A stretch of 64,000 nt of DNA from Volvox africanus (GCA_030268105.1 BSDZ01000003.1:5875001-5939000), one strand, 5' to 3'; counted from the first letter of the stretch, positions 33,661 through 49,178 are shown. Notes: generated by a model not told the origin, from the letters alone. Numbers and translations: made by a program.

Positions 33661-36600
33661 GGGGAAAGAACTGAATGTGGGATCACATCCATTACGTTCA
33701 CCATCTCCGTGTCCGTATTAAGGAAACAATTTATTCAATATGGACACGAACTAATGAATACAGGGAATTTCTTAAGAGTCCCGCCCCCCGTCTCGTCGTC
33801 GTCATCATCATGACGCGACTTGCCCGGGTTCGCCTGAGGGTCTAACTGCCAACTACCAACTGCCATGACTTTGCCCTCCATCTCCGCTCTCATCATCTAG
33901 CCCCGCCATCCTACCCGTTCCTTCTTCTCCATCTTACGTGGGCTTGTGTGCGTTGTTTATCAACCCTCTTCCCAGTGTGCGTTTCTTCCCCAATTGATGA
34001 GCTCCGAAACCCTCCGGTGATCACCTTACAATGATGCCCCGATCTACCCCACCCAACTCAACCCAACTCAACCCCCAGGACCGGCTGCATAACCCCGCCC
34101 TCGCCGTCTTCTGGGATTTTTGGTGGCCCCTGGTATTCATTTCCTTCCCGCTGCTGTGCCGTGTGTGGTGTGACGTGTGTCCCTTCATGATCTACGGCGA
34201 GCTGGCCCAGAAGTGGCGAACCGGGCCCGCAGCGTACCCCTCCAAGCTGCTGAAATGGCCGCGAGAAGAGGGTGGGCACCTGAGGGAGGGTGGGCACCGT
34301 ATGATCGGTACTTCCCCTTCATCGCACATTCAGGGGGTGATCTGCGGACCTCGGTCCCAGTCAACAGCCAGAGCTGCCCCTGGAGTGTGGTGGAACGCCA
34401 AGAATGATCAGACCAGACCAGTGAAATTTGAATTTAAATTGTTATATGTATAAATAACCCTTAGATCAGGTTAAGGGATGGAAAATAAGCATGACTGATC
34501 CAACGACGTCCTCCCATAAGGTTTCCGCTGGTGCCGGGCTAAATCCGGATATGGGCAAACCTGCAGAACCTCCACGACCTGTAAGGCCCTCCAATATCTC
34601 GATGGTCCTCACCCCCGGTCCTCACCTCCTTACACACACCGCCACCTTCCCTCAGCTGAGCGCTACGGTCCGCCCTTTCTGTTCTCCCTCTTCGCGGCCA
34701 TTCTGGTTTGGGAGGGGGTCTGGGACCTGCCTCACACTGCGGCGCTGTCCGGGTGGCTGCTGCTGCTCATCACTGCCGGCGCAGTGGTCTGCTCGGTGCT
34801 GTTCGAGCGGCGGCTGTGGTGCAGATACCTCTGCCCTATCGGCGGCATGAACGGCATGTTGGCCAAGCTGTCCATGACGGAGGTGCGGGCACGTCAGGGG
34901 GTGTGCTCAGGTGAGGTCCTGTGGTGGTATACTCGCAGTAGTAGTGCTTGTGGTGGTAGTAATGGTGAGAGCGGAAGCCGAGGAACATACTCGGGAGTAT
35001 GTAATCCACCCACCCCGTACCTCCATCTGCTCCTCCCTTTTCGTTTGCGGAACGCCCTTCTTGTGTTAGTTACCAAATCCAGTTCGGTACGTTTGTGCAA
35101 TTGTGCTATTTAACGGAAAGTAACGGAACGTAACGGTCTACCGTACTCCCTGTTATAGCGTCGCCGAAGGAGCAATTACGTGCTCCCCCTTTTTTCCTCT
35201 CTCTCCCGAACCCCGGTAAATACACAAGGCGAATGCAGCACGTACCACTGCTACAAGGGCGGGTGTGCAACACCTCCCGACGGGCTCGACAGCACCGGGT
35301 GCCCCTTTTACAGCCACCCAGCGCACCTAACCGACAACCGTAACTGCACCAACTGCATGGAGTGCCTGAAGGTGTGTGTGTTTATGTGTACGTTGGGGGT
35401 GTTGGCACGATCTGGATTGTGTTTTACCCTATTTTGCCGCATAGAGACCCCGAACTCTGTCTACGACGTGTCACAACCAACAAACCACTGATCAACGAAA
35501 TGACAATTGCCCAACAGGCCTGTCCTAATGGTTCCGTGGAGTTCCGTCTGCGGCTGCCGGGAAGCGACCTGTGGTCCGGGCACACGACCAGCGAGGCGGA
35601 GGTGGCGCTCATGTTCATCCTGCTTGGCTCGGGTGAGGGGAGGGTTCTGCGGCCATCACCCTCACGCCGTCTCTTTACCTCACCTGGCCCCCCTCCGGGA
35701 GCACTGCCATGAGCGATGTGCTCAAAGGCGTGCGTGCGTGTGCCCCTACGGAATTCTCAACTGGCTGGGTTCTCAATCCCTCCTCTTACGTATCCCTCAC
35801 ATGTTTCACCGTACGTTCTTTTGTACTTCTCTGGTGCCGGACGACCCCGCCCTCCGGGCCTTCAGCTGCCGTCTTCGTGCTTTTGCCGTACCGTACTTCA
35901 CAACTTCTGCAGTTTTCCTTCACAACATAGACCAGATGGTGGTGCAGCTGGGAGCGGATCCAGCCTTGCTAGGTCTGGTGGGCGTGACGCCTCAGCACAT
36001 CGTCGCGTCGTTAGTCACACTGGCGGCCCCGGGCCTTTTAGCATGGGGCGCCGACGCCGCCGCCAGGCGCAACCCAGGGGGCGCCAACACCGCCATCACC
36101 TTTCTCTTGAACCGAGCGGCAGAAGTTGTAAGCAGTATCACCAAAGCCGCAGCCCCTGTCGCCGCCGGCAGCGGCAGCGGCAGCGGCAGCAGCAGCAGCG
36201 CGCCCATGCTGGCAGTTGCCAATCCTGGTGCAGGGGCAGCGACAGCCGCAGCGGCGGCTCGACCGCTGCCAGCGCTGCCGGTGCCTGCACCTTTCCTGAC
36301 GCTGTCCTACGGTTATCTACCGCTGCTTTGGGCGGCCACTCTTAGCCATTACCTACGGCCCCTGCTCGCGGAAGGGGGCCGGCTCTTACCGGTAAGTGAG
36401 ACGATCTCAAAGGGGAGTTCGCAATATGGGATGCGGGATGAGGAATTGGTCACCCGGCTTCCGGGGATAAGTGCCCACGGGGACCATCAGCTCGTGGAAT
36501 GCTGCACAGCACCCTCCGGGGATTACGGCCCGAGATTAGTCCTGTCGCTGTGGCGGCCACTTTTCGCTGTCGCTGCTGCCGTCGGCGTTGGCACCCGCTA

Positions 36601-37258
36601 TCAATCTCTTCTGCTCTCCACCCGATCCCTGGACCATGCCCGCTGATCTTATTCCACCGAACAGCGCAGGTGTTTACCTCCCTAACTGCACGAGGTAACT
36701 TCCTCACCTCTCCTTTTTGCACCGCTTTTATTCTGATATTTCTCTCACCCCTCCTTTACCCCCCTCTGCTTCCCAGATCAGCGCCGCCATGTTCGGGTGG
36801 GAAGATGCCCCTTTGCCGGTGGCTGTGGCGGACCCCGCCGTGATATCCTTTCTGCAGGTGGGGCTTGTGGAGGGCTGGTCGGTCCAGGGTGGGTGTGAGT
36901 ACCTACATCGCCACCTAAGTCCACGAACCATGCACATGAAGATAGATACTCAGACAGACAAAACAGATATATCAAGCCACGTGCGGCATGCCCCCGTGCG
37001 CTGTGGTTCGGCGATTCAAGGATAACAGCAAAGTAGGCGGCAGTTGTTTTCCTTACATATTGCCATAACTCGTATCAGCAGACCCCTGTACCTGTACCCC
37101 TACCCCTACCCCTGCAGGGCTCCCTGCTACTGTTCGGTGCCACCACCGGTGCCGCTCTGAGTCGCAAGCTGGCAGGTGCTCCCTGGGCCTCATTCAGCTC
37201 CCAGGTTGCCCTCATCGCCGTCTTCACCGCTGAGCTGTGGTCCCTCATTGTGCACTAG
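29349..37258 (+). CDS. Sigma-54-activator-like AAA+ domain fused to membrane 4Fe-4S polyferredoxin
   Basis: Exons, in phase except where noted: 29349-29658, 29828-29945, 30436-30649, 30953-31116, from 31373 (3' end unresolved), 31574-31774 (or from 31565), 32341-32442, 32876-32965, 33504-33558, 34079-34271, 34656-34910, 35229-35371, 35518-35632, 35913-36391, 36777-36857, 37118-37258; about 900 residues. An Arg/Ser-rich N-terminus could be an organelle transit peptide. The AAA+ part shows IIGNSKYAERLRKQV, KAVLLFGEPGLQKSN, DGTLLLKNVHK, VPPLRLRPEDV and SWPGNITELQKVVERAV. The Walker A lacks GxGK, the Walker B acidic pair is replaced by KN, and the GAFTGA loop is missing. Then come hydrophobic segments with CRVWCDVCPFMIYGEL and WCRYLCPIGGMNG, a cluster motif CTNCMECLKACPNGS, and more helices to LIVH. 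The family is bacterial; redox or sensory membrane function is inferred. The junction between 32965 and 33504 is off by two bases, so a micro-exon is probably missing. Confidence 0.85.
30283..30332. repeat. Degenerate CCCTAAAA telomere-like tract
   Basis: Several imperfect copies of CCCTAAAA lie in an intron of the AAA/Fe-S gene. This octamer is the Chlamydomonas-type telomeric unit. A second, TTAGGG-type stretch of two and a half units occurs at 32181-32195 in a later intron. Confidence 0.6.
31342..31367. repeat. Short CTCAC pentamer array
   Basis: About five tandem CTCAC units lie just before a predicted acceptor in the AAA/Fe-S gene. They form part of its pyrimidine-rich intron end. Confidence 0.7.
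32824..32857. repeat. (CA)n microsatellite
   Basis: A CA dinucleotide run lies directly upstream of an acceptor in the AAA/Fe-S gene (exon at 32876). A TG run at 33628-33655 and a CTCCGC-type run at about 33058-33096 lie in neighbouring introns of the same gene. Confidence 0.85.
33628..33655. repeat. (TG)n microsatellite
   Basis: A pure TG dinucleotide run in the intron that follows the exon at 33504-33558 of the AAA/Fe-S gene. Confidence 0.85.
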
Positions 37259-38581
37259 GCGTGGCGGAACTGGGCACGGCATCCTGCCCTTCCATGGCGC
37301 TGTGCCTCGATGCATTGTGTTATTGTTACGTCCTAATTTGCATTTCCGGATGCGGCCATCAAGTGGCAGTGGCAAAGACAGACACTGAGTCATTCAGGCG
37401 AAGATTGCGGAGCTGATATCCATCTCTCTCACCCTTGTTGACATCGCAATTGAGGTTGAGGCAACAGACGACTAAATGTTTTATTTGTTGCTTAGTTTCA
37501 GTTGGATTGCCGTAAGTAACGATGCGTCAGCGTGGGACTGGGGGTAGGGCATTTCGCTAGCCAGGACGGCGGCGTAGCGGCAGGGAGGGAGGATAGCAGG
37601 TATGGACGTGGATGCAGAGCCTTAACGTCTGCCCATCCCGTACCGGGGGTTGCGGGAAAGAGATGTACATCGGGCTTTCCTTATAATATTCTGAACTGAA
37701 CGGTGTCTGTGTTCATGCGGATTGGCCGGCTGAAGCAGCCAGCAGCAGATGCTCGCAGTGGGGAGGGCGCTTTGTTGCTTATTTGCAAGTCCAACAGCGT
37801 TCCCGAGGGAGCAGTGTGCAGCCAGGTGGCGGGCAGAGGGTTACCGCAACCACACTTCTTCCCGGGGCTTGGTGCTTTCTTACCATCCTACATAACATTA
37901 CCTTAATGTGGCGACGGAGCATATACGTATTCCAACCGTTGCAAATGTAGGGCCCATAATCTATGCACGTAAGGTGTCGAACCCGCTGAACCAGAGATAT
38001 AGTTGTACAGCTTAACAGAGATGGACGAGTCGTTTAAGGCTACCTCATGCCGCATGCATAAGGCCCATAATGACCCATGGGGCTACATGTGTCGGACCAG
38101 CTGCTAGATGGTGACACACTGTAATGAACTGGACAAGTACAATCTTAAACAAACTTATAATATATTTCAAGTATGTATGCGATTTCTATATTAGGGATAA
38201 GCGAAAAGACGCAACATTGCGACAGCCTTTGTAAGCCGTCACAATGAGGCAGTGTCCAGCAAATTTTACCTTTTAAATCATCGTTCGGAACCTTCCAGGC
38301 AGACTACTTTTGGAGATAATGCTTCATAATGCTTCTTGGCGAATGCAGTGAACCATTATACCGCTTCGTCTGGCTGTTTTCGTGGCGAGGTTTCTATTTT
38401 TGATTCTTTTTTGGTAGAAGCCTCAAACACATCTGTTGCATTTGTTTAAAAACTATCCAATAGATCTTGCACCCAATAAGGAGTGAAATCTTCTTGTAGT
38501 AATCCGGTCGGGGCGGGGCGTGTTCTCCGCGACCACCGCCCCCCACTTTGAACTGAGCGAGAACACTGATTTTTATATAAG
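37259..38581. other. Intergenic, no gene seen
   Basis: This covers the 3' region of the AAA/Fe-S gene and the upstream region of the TFIIE beta gene. Sequence after about 37900 is AT-richer. A TTATATA string lies only a few bases before the TFIIE start codon. Confidence 0.5.
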
Positions 38582-40019
38582 ATGGGGTCCTTAGAGGAGC
38601 TCCTCTCTAATATCAACTCGGGTGCGGTGAACGTCACATCATCCGATGCCGTGAAGCGTCAGCCCCGCAAGCCCAAAGCGCAGACCGATCTTCAAAAACG
38701 GCTTCGCGGCCAGGCTGGAGCGGTCAACAGCAATCAGGTCCTCAAAACCCCAGCGGAAAAGCGCGCCTCCGCGCCCCGAGCTACACCACCCCCAGCAAAC
38801 TCAGGGGTGGCATCTCCCTCCGTTCCCGGCGCCGCTTCACCGCCCCCCACATCCGTCGCATCCGTTGCCTCGGTGGCCACTGCCGCGTCCGCCTCCGCGG
38901 CCGCAGCAGGCGTTAGCAGCGTCGGCCCGCCGCCCCTCGCAGCCGATGCACCTCTCACAATGCGCTTAAAACGCGTTCTGGACCTCTTGCGTCTCAACCG
39001 TGATGCGCATACCTTCGCGGATATCCGCGGCAAGCTGCACGTAGACCTCGCCCTGGACTCCGAGCTCCTTGATCAACTCTCCTCCCATACCCACGTGACG
39101 TACGACGTCGTACATCACACGCTGCGGTACCGTCCCAAGATCCCGGGCATTAATAACTCCACGGACTTGCTGAACTACCTTCGCCGCCACACCACTGTGG
39201 AGGGTGCCTCTAGCGCCGTACCTATGACCGGGGTAAGAGTGGCAGACATCGCGGATGCCTACCTGGCGATTATGGAGGACATTAAGCGGCTGCAGGCGGA
39301 GGGCTCCATCTATGTGTTCGGCAACACAACTGCCAGCGGTGACGTGGTTTATGCAGTTCAGAGTATGAACATCGGTGAGAATCTTGTTGGGTAGGGGGGG
39401 GGGTATGAAGGACGCATGGACATGGTCGTGCATGTAGGCCGGGGTGCGCAAGGAAGGGAAGGGAAGGGAAGGGAAGGGAAGGGAAGGGAAGGGAAGGGAA
39501 GGGAAGGGAAGGGAAGGGAAGGGAAGGGAAGGGAAGGGAAGGGAAGGGAAGGGAAGGGAAGGGAAGGGAAGGGAAGGGAAGGGAAGGGAAGGGAAGGGAA
39601 GGGAAGGGAAGGGAAGGGAAGGGAAGGGAAGGGAAGGGAAGGGAAGGGAAGGGAAGGGAAGGGAAGGGAAGGGAAGGGAAGGGAAGGGAAGGGATCGCAC
39701 GCACAAATACAGACAAGCTTGTTTGTTCCCAAATTCCTTTCATTCCTCAGGCCCAGTCAGTGAGGCGGTGGTGGAGCTGTTCCACAACACCAGGCTGCCG
39801 GTGGACGTGGTGGACCTCCAGTGGCGGGTTCGGGACCTGGGCCTCAAGTCTGCGCTGGCGTCCCGGCCGGTGCGCAAGAAGGACGACGCGGCTTCAGCAG
39901 ACAAGAAGAAGAAGAAGCGCCGCAAAGTGGAGCGGAGGTTCAACCTGGAGAAGGCCACCAATGCACACATGCGGGAGCTGTTCGAGGGGTCCCAGCCGGT
40001 GAACATAGACACCAAGTGA
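38582..40019 (+). CDS. GTF2E2: Transcription initiation factor TFIIE, beta subunit
   Basis: CDS: join(38582..39374, 39751..40019), 353 residues, junction in phase. TFIIE beta pairs with TFIIE alpha and bridges RNA polymerase II to TFIIH at promoter opening. The N-terminus (MGSLEELLSNINSGA) is followed by a basic segment and an Ala/Pro/Ser linker. Tandem winged-helix regions follow: MRLKRVLDLLRLNRDAHTF, then KLHVDLALDSELLDQLSSH and LLNYLRRHTTVEGAS. The second exon carries EAVVELFHNTRLPVDVVDLQ, a basic Lys/Arg cluster (DKKKKKRRKVERRF) and a C-terminal NAHMRELFEG helix, the order expected of the family. Length is slightly above that of animal TFIIE beta because of the linker. The single intron consists largely of a GGGAA satellite. 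Confidence 0.9.
39451..39694 (+). repeat. (GGGAA)n pentanucleotide array, about 49 copies
   Basis: A nearly perfect GGGAA array fills about 244 of the 376 intron bases of the TFIIE beta gene. It is all purine on the coding strand, so it is open in all three frames and creates long artefactual ORFs. Confidence 0.98.
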
Positions 40020-43000
40020 ATGCGGGCGGGGTATACGGGCGGTCTGGTCTGGTCTGGGGTGGGGTGGAGTTTCCCTGAGATGCTGAGGGGGTTTGTTGGT
40101 CGTGATGCACCCCATGGACCACCCTCGGGCGGGTGGGTGAGCGGCGGTGGGGGACTGGGTTGGGGGAAGGTGTTGACGGGCTGAGCTTCAGTGGCGGTGG
40201 TGGTGGCGGTGGTGATCATGGTCAGGAGTGAGAACCATGGCATTTTGCACAATCGGGATCTGATGTGGTATCTGTTCAGCGGCGACAATCTACCCGGCTT
40301 TACGCATTGCTGCGTTTTCGCATTAAGATGACCACTCCGTAAAGCGGGGTTGGTGGTGGCTGGTGTCTTCGGTGTTGCAGGTGTGGCGGCTAGCCTGGCC
40401 CTGACCGTGTCAGATGTCTGTTGGCTGCAATAGTGATTCCGGAATACTATTTGTGTTCCCGTGTGCGCGTCTGAGTTGGTACGGCGTAAAACGTCCGTCC
40501 CCCGCCAGTGTGCATATACGGTTTGGCCCAGGATCAAGAGTGTGAAGAGATCTAAACACGTCTCGACAATGTTCTATGGTGTTGCCTGATAGCGGGTCAT
40601 AGGTCAAGGGGTTGATAAGGGAAAAATGCACAGCCTAAACAGGCCATTGGGGGTCGCTTCTCAAGCATGCGGATCCCCGGCTGCGCCAGCTGCAGCACCG
40701 CCCACTTCCCTCCGCTCCGAAGCCCTGCGCCCACTCGCCCAACTGATCTCCGTCCGCAGCGCACCGGAGGTCCCAGTACCGGTGCTGTAGCAGCTGCGGC
40801 CTCCCCTTGGGCCTACGTATGCGCCCCTCCGTTCAGCCTAACCGACTGACCGCACTCACAAAGAAGCCCAGACGCAAATATAACCTTGAGTGATCGGGAT
40901 GATATATGTGTTATGTAATATCATCCCTGACTTGCTGCGACGGTGCTTTTCCTTCCCCCTTGGTCTAGACTCCAGGGCAAGCCTTAGCAAGCTATATGTT
41001 GGATGTGCCGTATGCTGCACGTCTCCCGTTTACCGTTCGAGTCGGGTGCTTGATTAATACGATTGAGCGGGTGCACACCTGTGTATCAGAGGAAAACGTT
41101 CCCTGTACTCTAATAAGGATAAACCGACAAGGCCTATGTCGCCTGATTGCTTACTGAACCTGCCATCAAAACGACCACGCCAAGCTTCAAAACTTGTAAT
41201 GTTGATCAACAGTTGTATGTATCTGGGACAGATACTCTTATTGGAGTAAGATGTAAGATACATGTGTTCAGGTGCGACTGTTATGACATAACTATAATGC
41301 CCCTGGAGATTCAGGTTCTACCCCAACCGAGAGCGGGCCTAAGACCAAAAGTCGAAGACAGTATGCCCCCATGTCGGTGATGGTGGACGGTATCGACCCA
41401 AACTAAAGTGACCTGTGAGCTGACCAAGCACGGAGTTGACGCCCTTGTTAATTTGGCAGATACCGCTGGATGCCGGTGGTGGGTGCTGAACCTGGAAAAA
41501 GTACTGATTTTGGAGAAGTCGGCATGGGAGACTGGATGAGGGTGCCCCGAATTACCGGGGAAGGTAGGGACTGCCAGGTTAGTGGCCACGGGTGATGCAC
41601 CCCCCTATCCCACACACAACTAGAAATGCAAGCACCCTGTAACGTACGGTCATCCCAGCCGACGAGGCAGTGCAAAAAACATGGAAGTAGAGTAATGATC
41701 AATTCCGTGCGGTTGGAGTGGGCAATGGATCACTAGCTTCAGCATCCTAGGGCAGGGGCCCAGGTTTCCCGTGTTATAAAAGTTCGGCCCCTCATAGGCC
41801 GTATTACTTGATCTGACAATCTTCCGTTCATGAGTGTTGCTCATTCTCAACACTCCCCCTGAGCGACACTCATTAAGTCCCCACGAACATCCCCCAGGCT
41901 GCCACATCCCGGTTCCCTCAGTCCTGGTCAACAGCCAGTGGGAGTCGAACCGGCGACCATTCGGCCAGCCTTGCACATGCGATCGGTGCTCATAACCTGT
42001 TATAAAATACGTAGATCTTCATACAAGGATAAAGAAGTAAATTTGGTAGAGCCGCCATTGGCTTGCTTGCAGAGATTTCCGTACAATGAAGTCATTTGGT
42101 TTCGGAACCATGTTGCGAGTCTGAACGAACTAATTTACTTAATTATAACAGTTTACAAGAAAAATATTAAAACTATTAATAAAATTGATATTGATAATTA
42201 CAACTTGTAAAGCCCGGAACGGGCCATGAGCCTCACGGATAGCAAAGCACTCCAGATCAAAAACATTCTAAAAGGTTAAAATTAACATTACTCGAACCAC
42301 ATCAAAACATAACACGTTCGTGGCACATATAATTAAGTCGTACGAATACGCATCGGAGGTCAAGGCAATACGGTAACGTACACAGAGACCCGTACTCCGA
42401 AACACTTACCGTTTTGTAGCCGCGGAGAAATCCATAGCTAGGTTTCTCAAACAAAACAGGACACTCTTAGAGCAACTGCTGTCAAAACAGTAGCCCTCCT
42501 AACGCCCAATTACCGCGATTAAATCCCCGTCAGGACGTCCTTCGCTATCTAGTGTTATAGTACCAGTACTGCTGCGCAAATGCTCTGCTGGTGGCGCGCG
42601 AGCCACTGCGACCTGCAGCGAATACACCCGTCGAGCGGTCGTGCAGCCCTGGGTAGCTGTGGGAAGCCTCACCGCCGCTTCGAACAAGACGCGGAACCCC
42701 CGCGGTGAACCCAGGGGTCAGCGCGCTATCAACTCGCACCGATGGCACCAATCCAGCCACCGGCGTTCAGCGGCTGTGAAAAAATCTTCTCTCTTTCAGC
42801 AGAGCCTGGAGCCCAACACGAAGTCGGCTTCAACTTGCGTCGTCATTTGCAGTGGGACGTAAGCGTTTTTTCCAGATATCTAACAATTTCCATATGAACA
42901 CGAACACATGATGCTGCGGATGGATCAGGTTCTCGAGCTCAGAGGTGACCGGGGTTGGTGTGAACTCACGCATTTAGAAACAAATGAGATGGTAACATAA

Positions 43001-43704
43001 ATTGCAGCAGCTGGTGCTGTTCACTGACTGAAAAATGTAAATTCTCGCTTACAGTGGTCAGGTGGTAATATATTTGGCAATCAGCTGTTCGCCGTTCCAA
43101 TATGTCCATGATGGACGTTGCGGGATGTTCCTAACCTCTGGTAGCGTAGCACAGCCTCTGCCTCTATCCCCAGCCCATCCAGACGCTGAAATTAGATCAG
43201 GTAGATATCACTACATATAATTGCCAATACCGAGTTTACTCCAATCCACGGCTGACTGGGACTTGCATGCCAGACTGGCAATACCACACCGAGTAATGTT
43301 GCCCAATAAGCCTAAAAAGGTAGCCAGGGGCAAGCTCGCGTGCCTTCCTTCTATCGCGAAGACCGAGTAATTGCTTGGTGTCGGCACAAACAAGGCCGTC
43401 GCCGTTAGATTTAATTCTGTACAAGCGGATAAGTGAACCCTATTCCTAGCCAGAATTAATTCACAAAATCTAAGTAAGGCAATAAAGGCAGGGTGTTACT
43501 GCTACTGACGTAATGCAGGATATTGCGGCTGCCAGCCCGTGGTAAAATGCTGCCGGGCAACTGACTTGTGGAGCCCTACGCCCGCCCACCTTTAGACAGC
43601 TTGATGTATAGCACGAGAAGGTGAAGTCCCGGGTCGAGATGTACTTAAGGGTAGCGCACATCGTCTGTCCTATAACAAGAAGTAGTAACTGAATCAGCAT
43701 CACA
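40020..43704. other. Long intergenic stretch with dispersed repeat
   Basis: No gene is supported in these 3.7 kb. It includes one copy of a dispersed repeat at 41260-41339 and a tRNA T-arm-like string near 41939-41965. The part at 42000-43500 is AT-rich. Confidence 0.5.
41260..41339. repeat. Dispersed repeat, copy 1 (possible tRNA-derived element)
   Basis: About 80 bases that align, with scattered differences, to 48453-48532. Both copies contain GCCCCTGGAG and a string close to a polymerase III B-box (GTTCNACCCC). They may be SINE fragments; the pairing is direct, the class is inference. Confidence 0.55.
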
Positions 43705-47288
<3,584 letters not shown>

Positions 47289-48452
47289 ACGCCATGAAAC
47301 AGCGCTTGCCCATGCGCTTCCAGGCAGTCCGTCAATGTGGAGCCTGCAAACCGAGGGGGCAGCAACTTAACTCATCCAACCTGACTAACTTGGTGTTGTA
47401 TTGTGTATGGTATGTGTAGGTTTGGCGATCCCGTATATAAGGATTTCGTCTAATTATATACCTAACCTAATTAGATGAATCCTTTGGTGCAGTTACAGAT
47501 ACCCAACTATATTAAGGAATTTTGGTCTAAAAGTTTGCATAGAACATGACTGTCATGTATGGAGGGATAAGCATTTATGGGCATCCGCCACGTTGGAACC
47601 ATGCACCGTGGAACCCATCGTCCCAATGCTGTACTGACGCATGGAGCCATTACTGGAAGCCATAACAACGAGTATTATGGCTTCAGACTATTATGGCTTC
47701 AATCGTGGTTTCATCAGTACATCACTGTGTCGGTTGAATGAAGCTACCTATGAGGCTTCCTTCTAAGCTAACTGTGCAATTAATGGGACATCATTATCCT
47801 TGCCGGCCAGCAAGGGTGAACTCATAACACATTTTTGAGGCCCTTGGCATACAGCAGCACAGTGTGATTCTGCGGGATGTAAGCCAGCTTCTCTGCACGC
47901 TCCTTTCCAAGCCGGTTGTGGAGCCTGCGCAACCTACCAGTTGCATTCGGACGTGCAAATGGTGGCGTGCATGCGCAGAGCATGGTTGGCAATGAAGGAA
48001 ATCACCGGAAAGTGCGCGGCTAGACTATTACTTTGTGGTTGGTGTTTCTCCTTATTCATTAGCGTTATGATATCAGAAAGCCACAATTGACGCATGGCCG
48101 TATCACGCGGGTATCTTTGGCATGTGCCGCCGTGTGCCACCTCAGCTACTGAAGCAACTTGCCGAGTATGACGCAGCATTGTGAGGTTGGTAATAGATGG
48201 ACACCCACAACTGAAGGCAGGTGGGGTAAAAGGGTTAACTCGGCGCCCGCCATGTCAATCAGGCCCCCTCCGTCGCATTGATCAGGTTGAGGCGAGGTGA
48301 ACTGTGGGTTGATGCATGCAAACCGTCTTTTGGGGATACTCACATACCTCGTGTACCAAGGTTTGGACTGAGTCATAGACATAACAAATTGGAGAGACCA
48401 AAAGGCCCTCCGTAGGGGATCCAGAGGCCATGAAACACAAGCGCAACAGCAA
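47289..48452. other. Pherophorin 3' region and intergenic sequence
   Basis: No gene seen. A TGTAA string at 47878-47882 could be the pherophorin polyadenylation signal, giving a 3' UTR of about 590 bases. This is uncertain. Confidence 0.4.
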
Positions 48453-48532
48453 ACATGTGTTCAGGCACGACTGTTATGGCACGACTAATATGCCCCTGGA
48501 GCTCCAAGTTCGACCCCGACCAAGAGCGGGCC
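48453..48532. repeat. Dispersed repeat, copy 2
   Basis: Matches 41260-41339. It lies immediately left of the retrotransposon nest, so it marks the older host sequence at that boundary. Confidence 0.55.
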
Positions 48533-48536
48533 AAAT

Positions 48537-48572
48537 TTTGTACCTCTCCTTCGTGTTTGCTCATAAGTATCT
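48537..48572 (-). mobile_element. 36-bp remnant of an inverted chromovirus LTR end
   Basis: The sequence matches, with few changes, the outer left end of the minus-strand LTR at 56682 (TTGTACCTCT...GCTCATAAGTATCT). It stops abruptly after about 36 bases. I read it as the outer end of the older minus-strand element whose pol fragment reappears at 54363-56681. Confidence 0.65.
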
Positions 48573-48599
48573 TCCCAAACCCTAAGTATCTTACAGCAC

Positions 48600-49160
48600 A
48601 TAATATTACTTCATTACAGCACACGTTGAGAGCGCCGCACTCGTCGTGATGCATGCCTTGCAACCAAATATCGATATTCGGACCCTTGCATCATGCGAAT
48701 GCTGGAAAGGCTTATACGTTGTTATACATGGACATCGCCTATACGCAGTAGGGTTGTCACACTTAGGATCGGCCTCCTAGTGTGAATCATACGGCATCGT
48801 GATACTGTGAGTATAACAGATGCGAGGACGGCTAAGCAAGATAAGACATTCGATACCGGAGAACACTCGTGTGTTCTACGCTATTATTACTATAAGCTAT
48901 TCTACTTAGTCCGAGCTAAGCCTAAACTTCGCTATTCACCACCGCTTGATGATTGCTTGCTTCCAGCGCTGACGGCGATTACATCCATTGCACCGCTTCG
49001 ATCTGTAAGACTGTAAGTTATATCTCTTCTTGTTTGTAGTCTTCCGCTGTCTCTGTTTGCTCGCGCTTGTCTTGCTGTACTTGCAAGTGCTCGCGCATCG
49101 GTGTCGAAAGCCTTCAGACGCGCAGATACTTATGAGCAAACACGAAGGAGAGGTACAACA
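48600..49160 (+). repeat. Truncated 5' LTR of the plus-strand chromovirus
   Basis: Corresponds to 53803-54362 of the 3' LTR; about 270 bases of the LTR start are missing. The break falls at the second arm of the LTR palindrome. A 10-bp direct repeat (TTACAGCACA at 48591 and 48614) spans the break. Confidence 0.88.
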
Positions 49161-49163
49161 AAT

Positions 49164-49178
49164 TGGTATCGAGACAGG
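49164..49178 (+). other. Primer binding site
   Basis: TGGTATCGAGACAGG starts three bases after the LTR, as also seen at 63311-63325 in the young copy. It resembles initiator-Met PBSs (TGGTATCAGAGC type) but is not identical. Confidence 0.7.

Noticed and set aside
38571..38578. TATA box for the TFIIE beta gene
   Set aside because: TTATATA lies only a few bases before the start codon, too close to act for this ATG; likely chance.
39416..40019. Long ORFs of repeating GKGRE or SLPFP units on both strands
   Set aside because: They are translations of the GGGAA intron array; the true TFIIE beta exons on either side join in phase without it.
31232..40917. Further TGTAA strings as polyadenylation sites (for example 38119 and 40913)
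   Set aside because: They lie 860 or more bases after the nearest stop codons, or inside introns, and are expected by chance in AT-richer sequence.
41939..41965. tRNA gene suggested by a T-arm-like string (GGTTCGACTCC on the minus strand)
   Set aside because: The flanks do not pair into a T-stem or acceptor stem, and the A-box-like string is far too close. At best a tRNA-derived repeat remnant.
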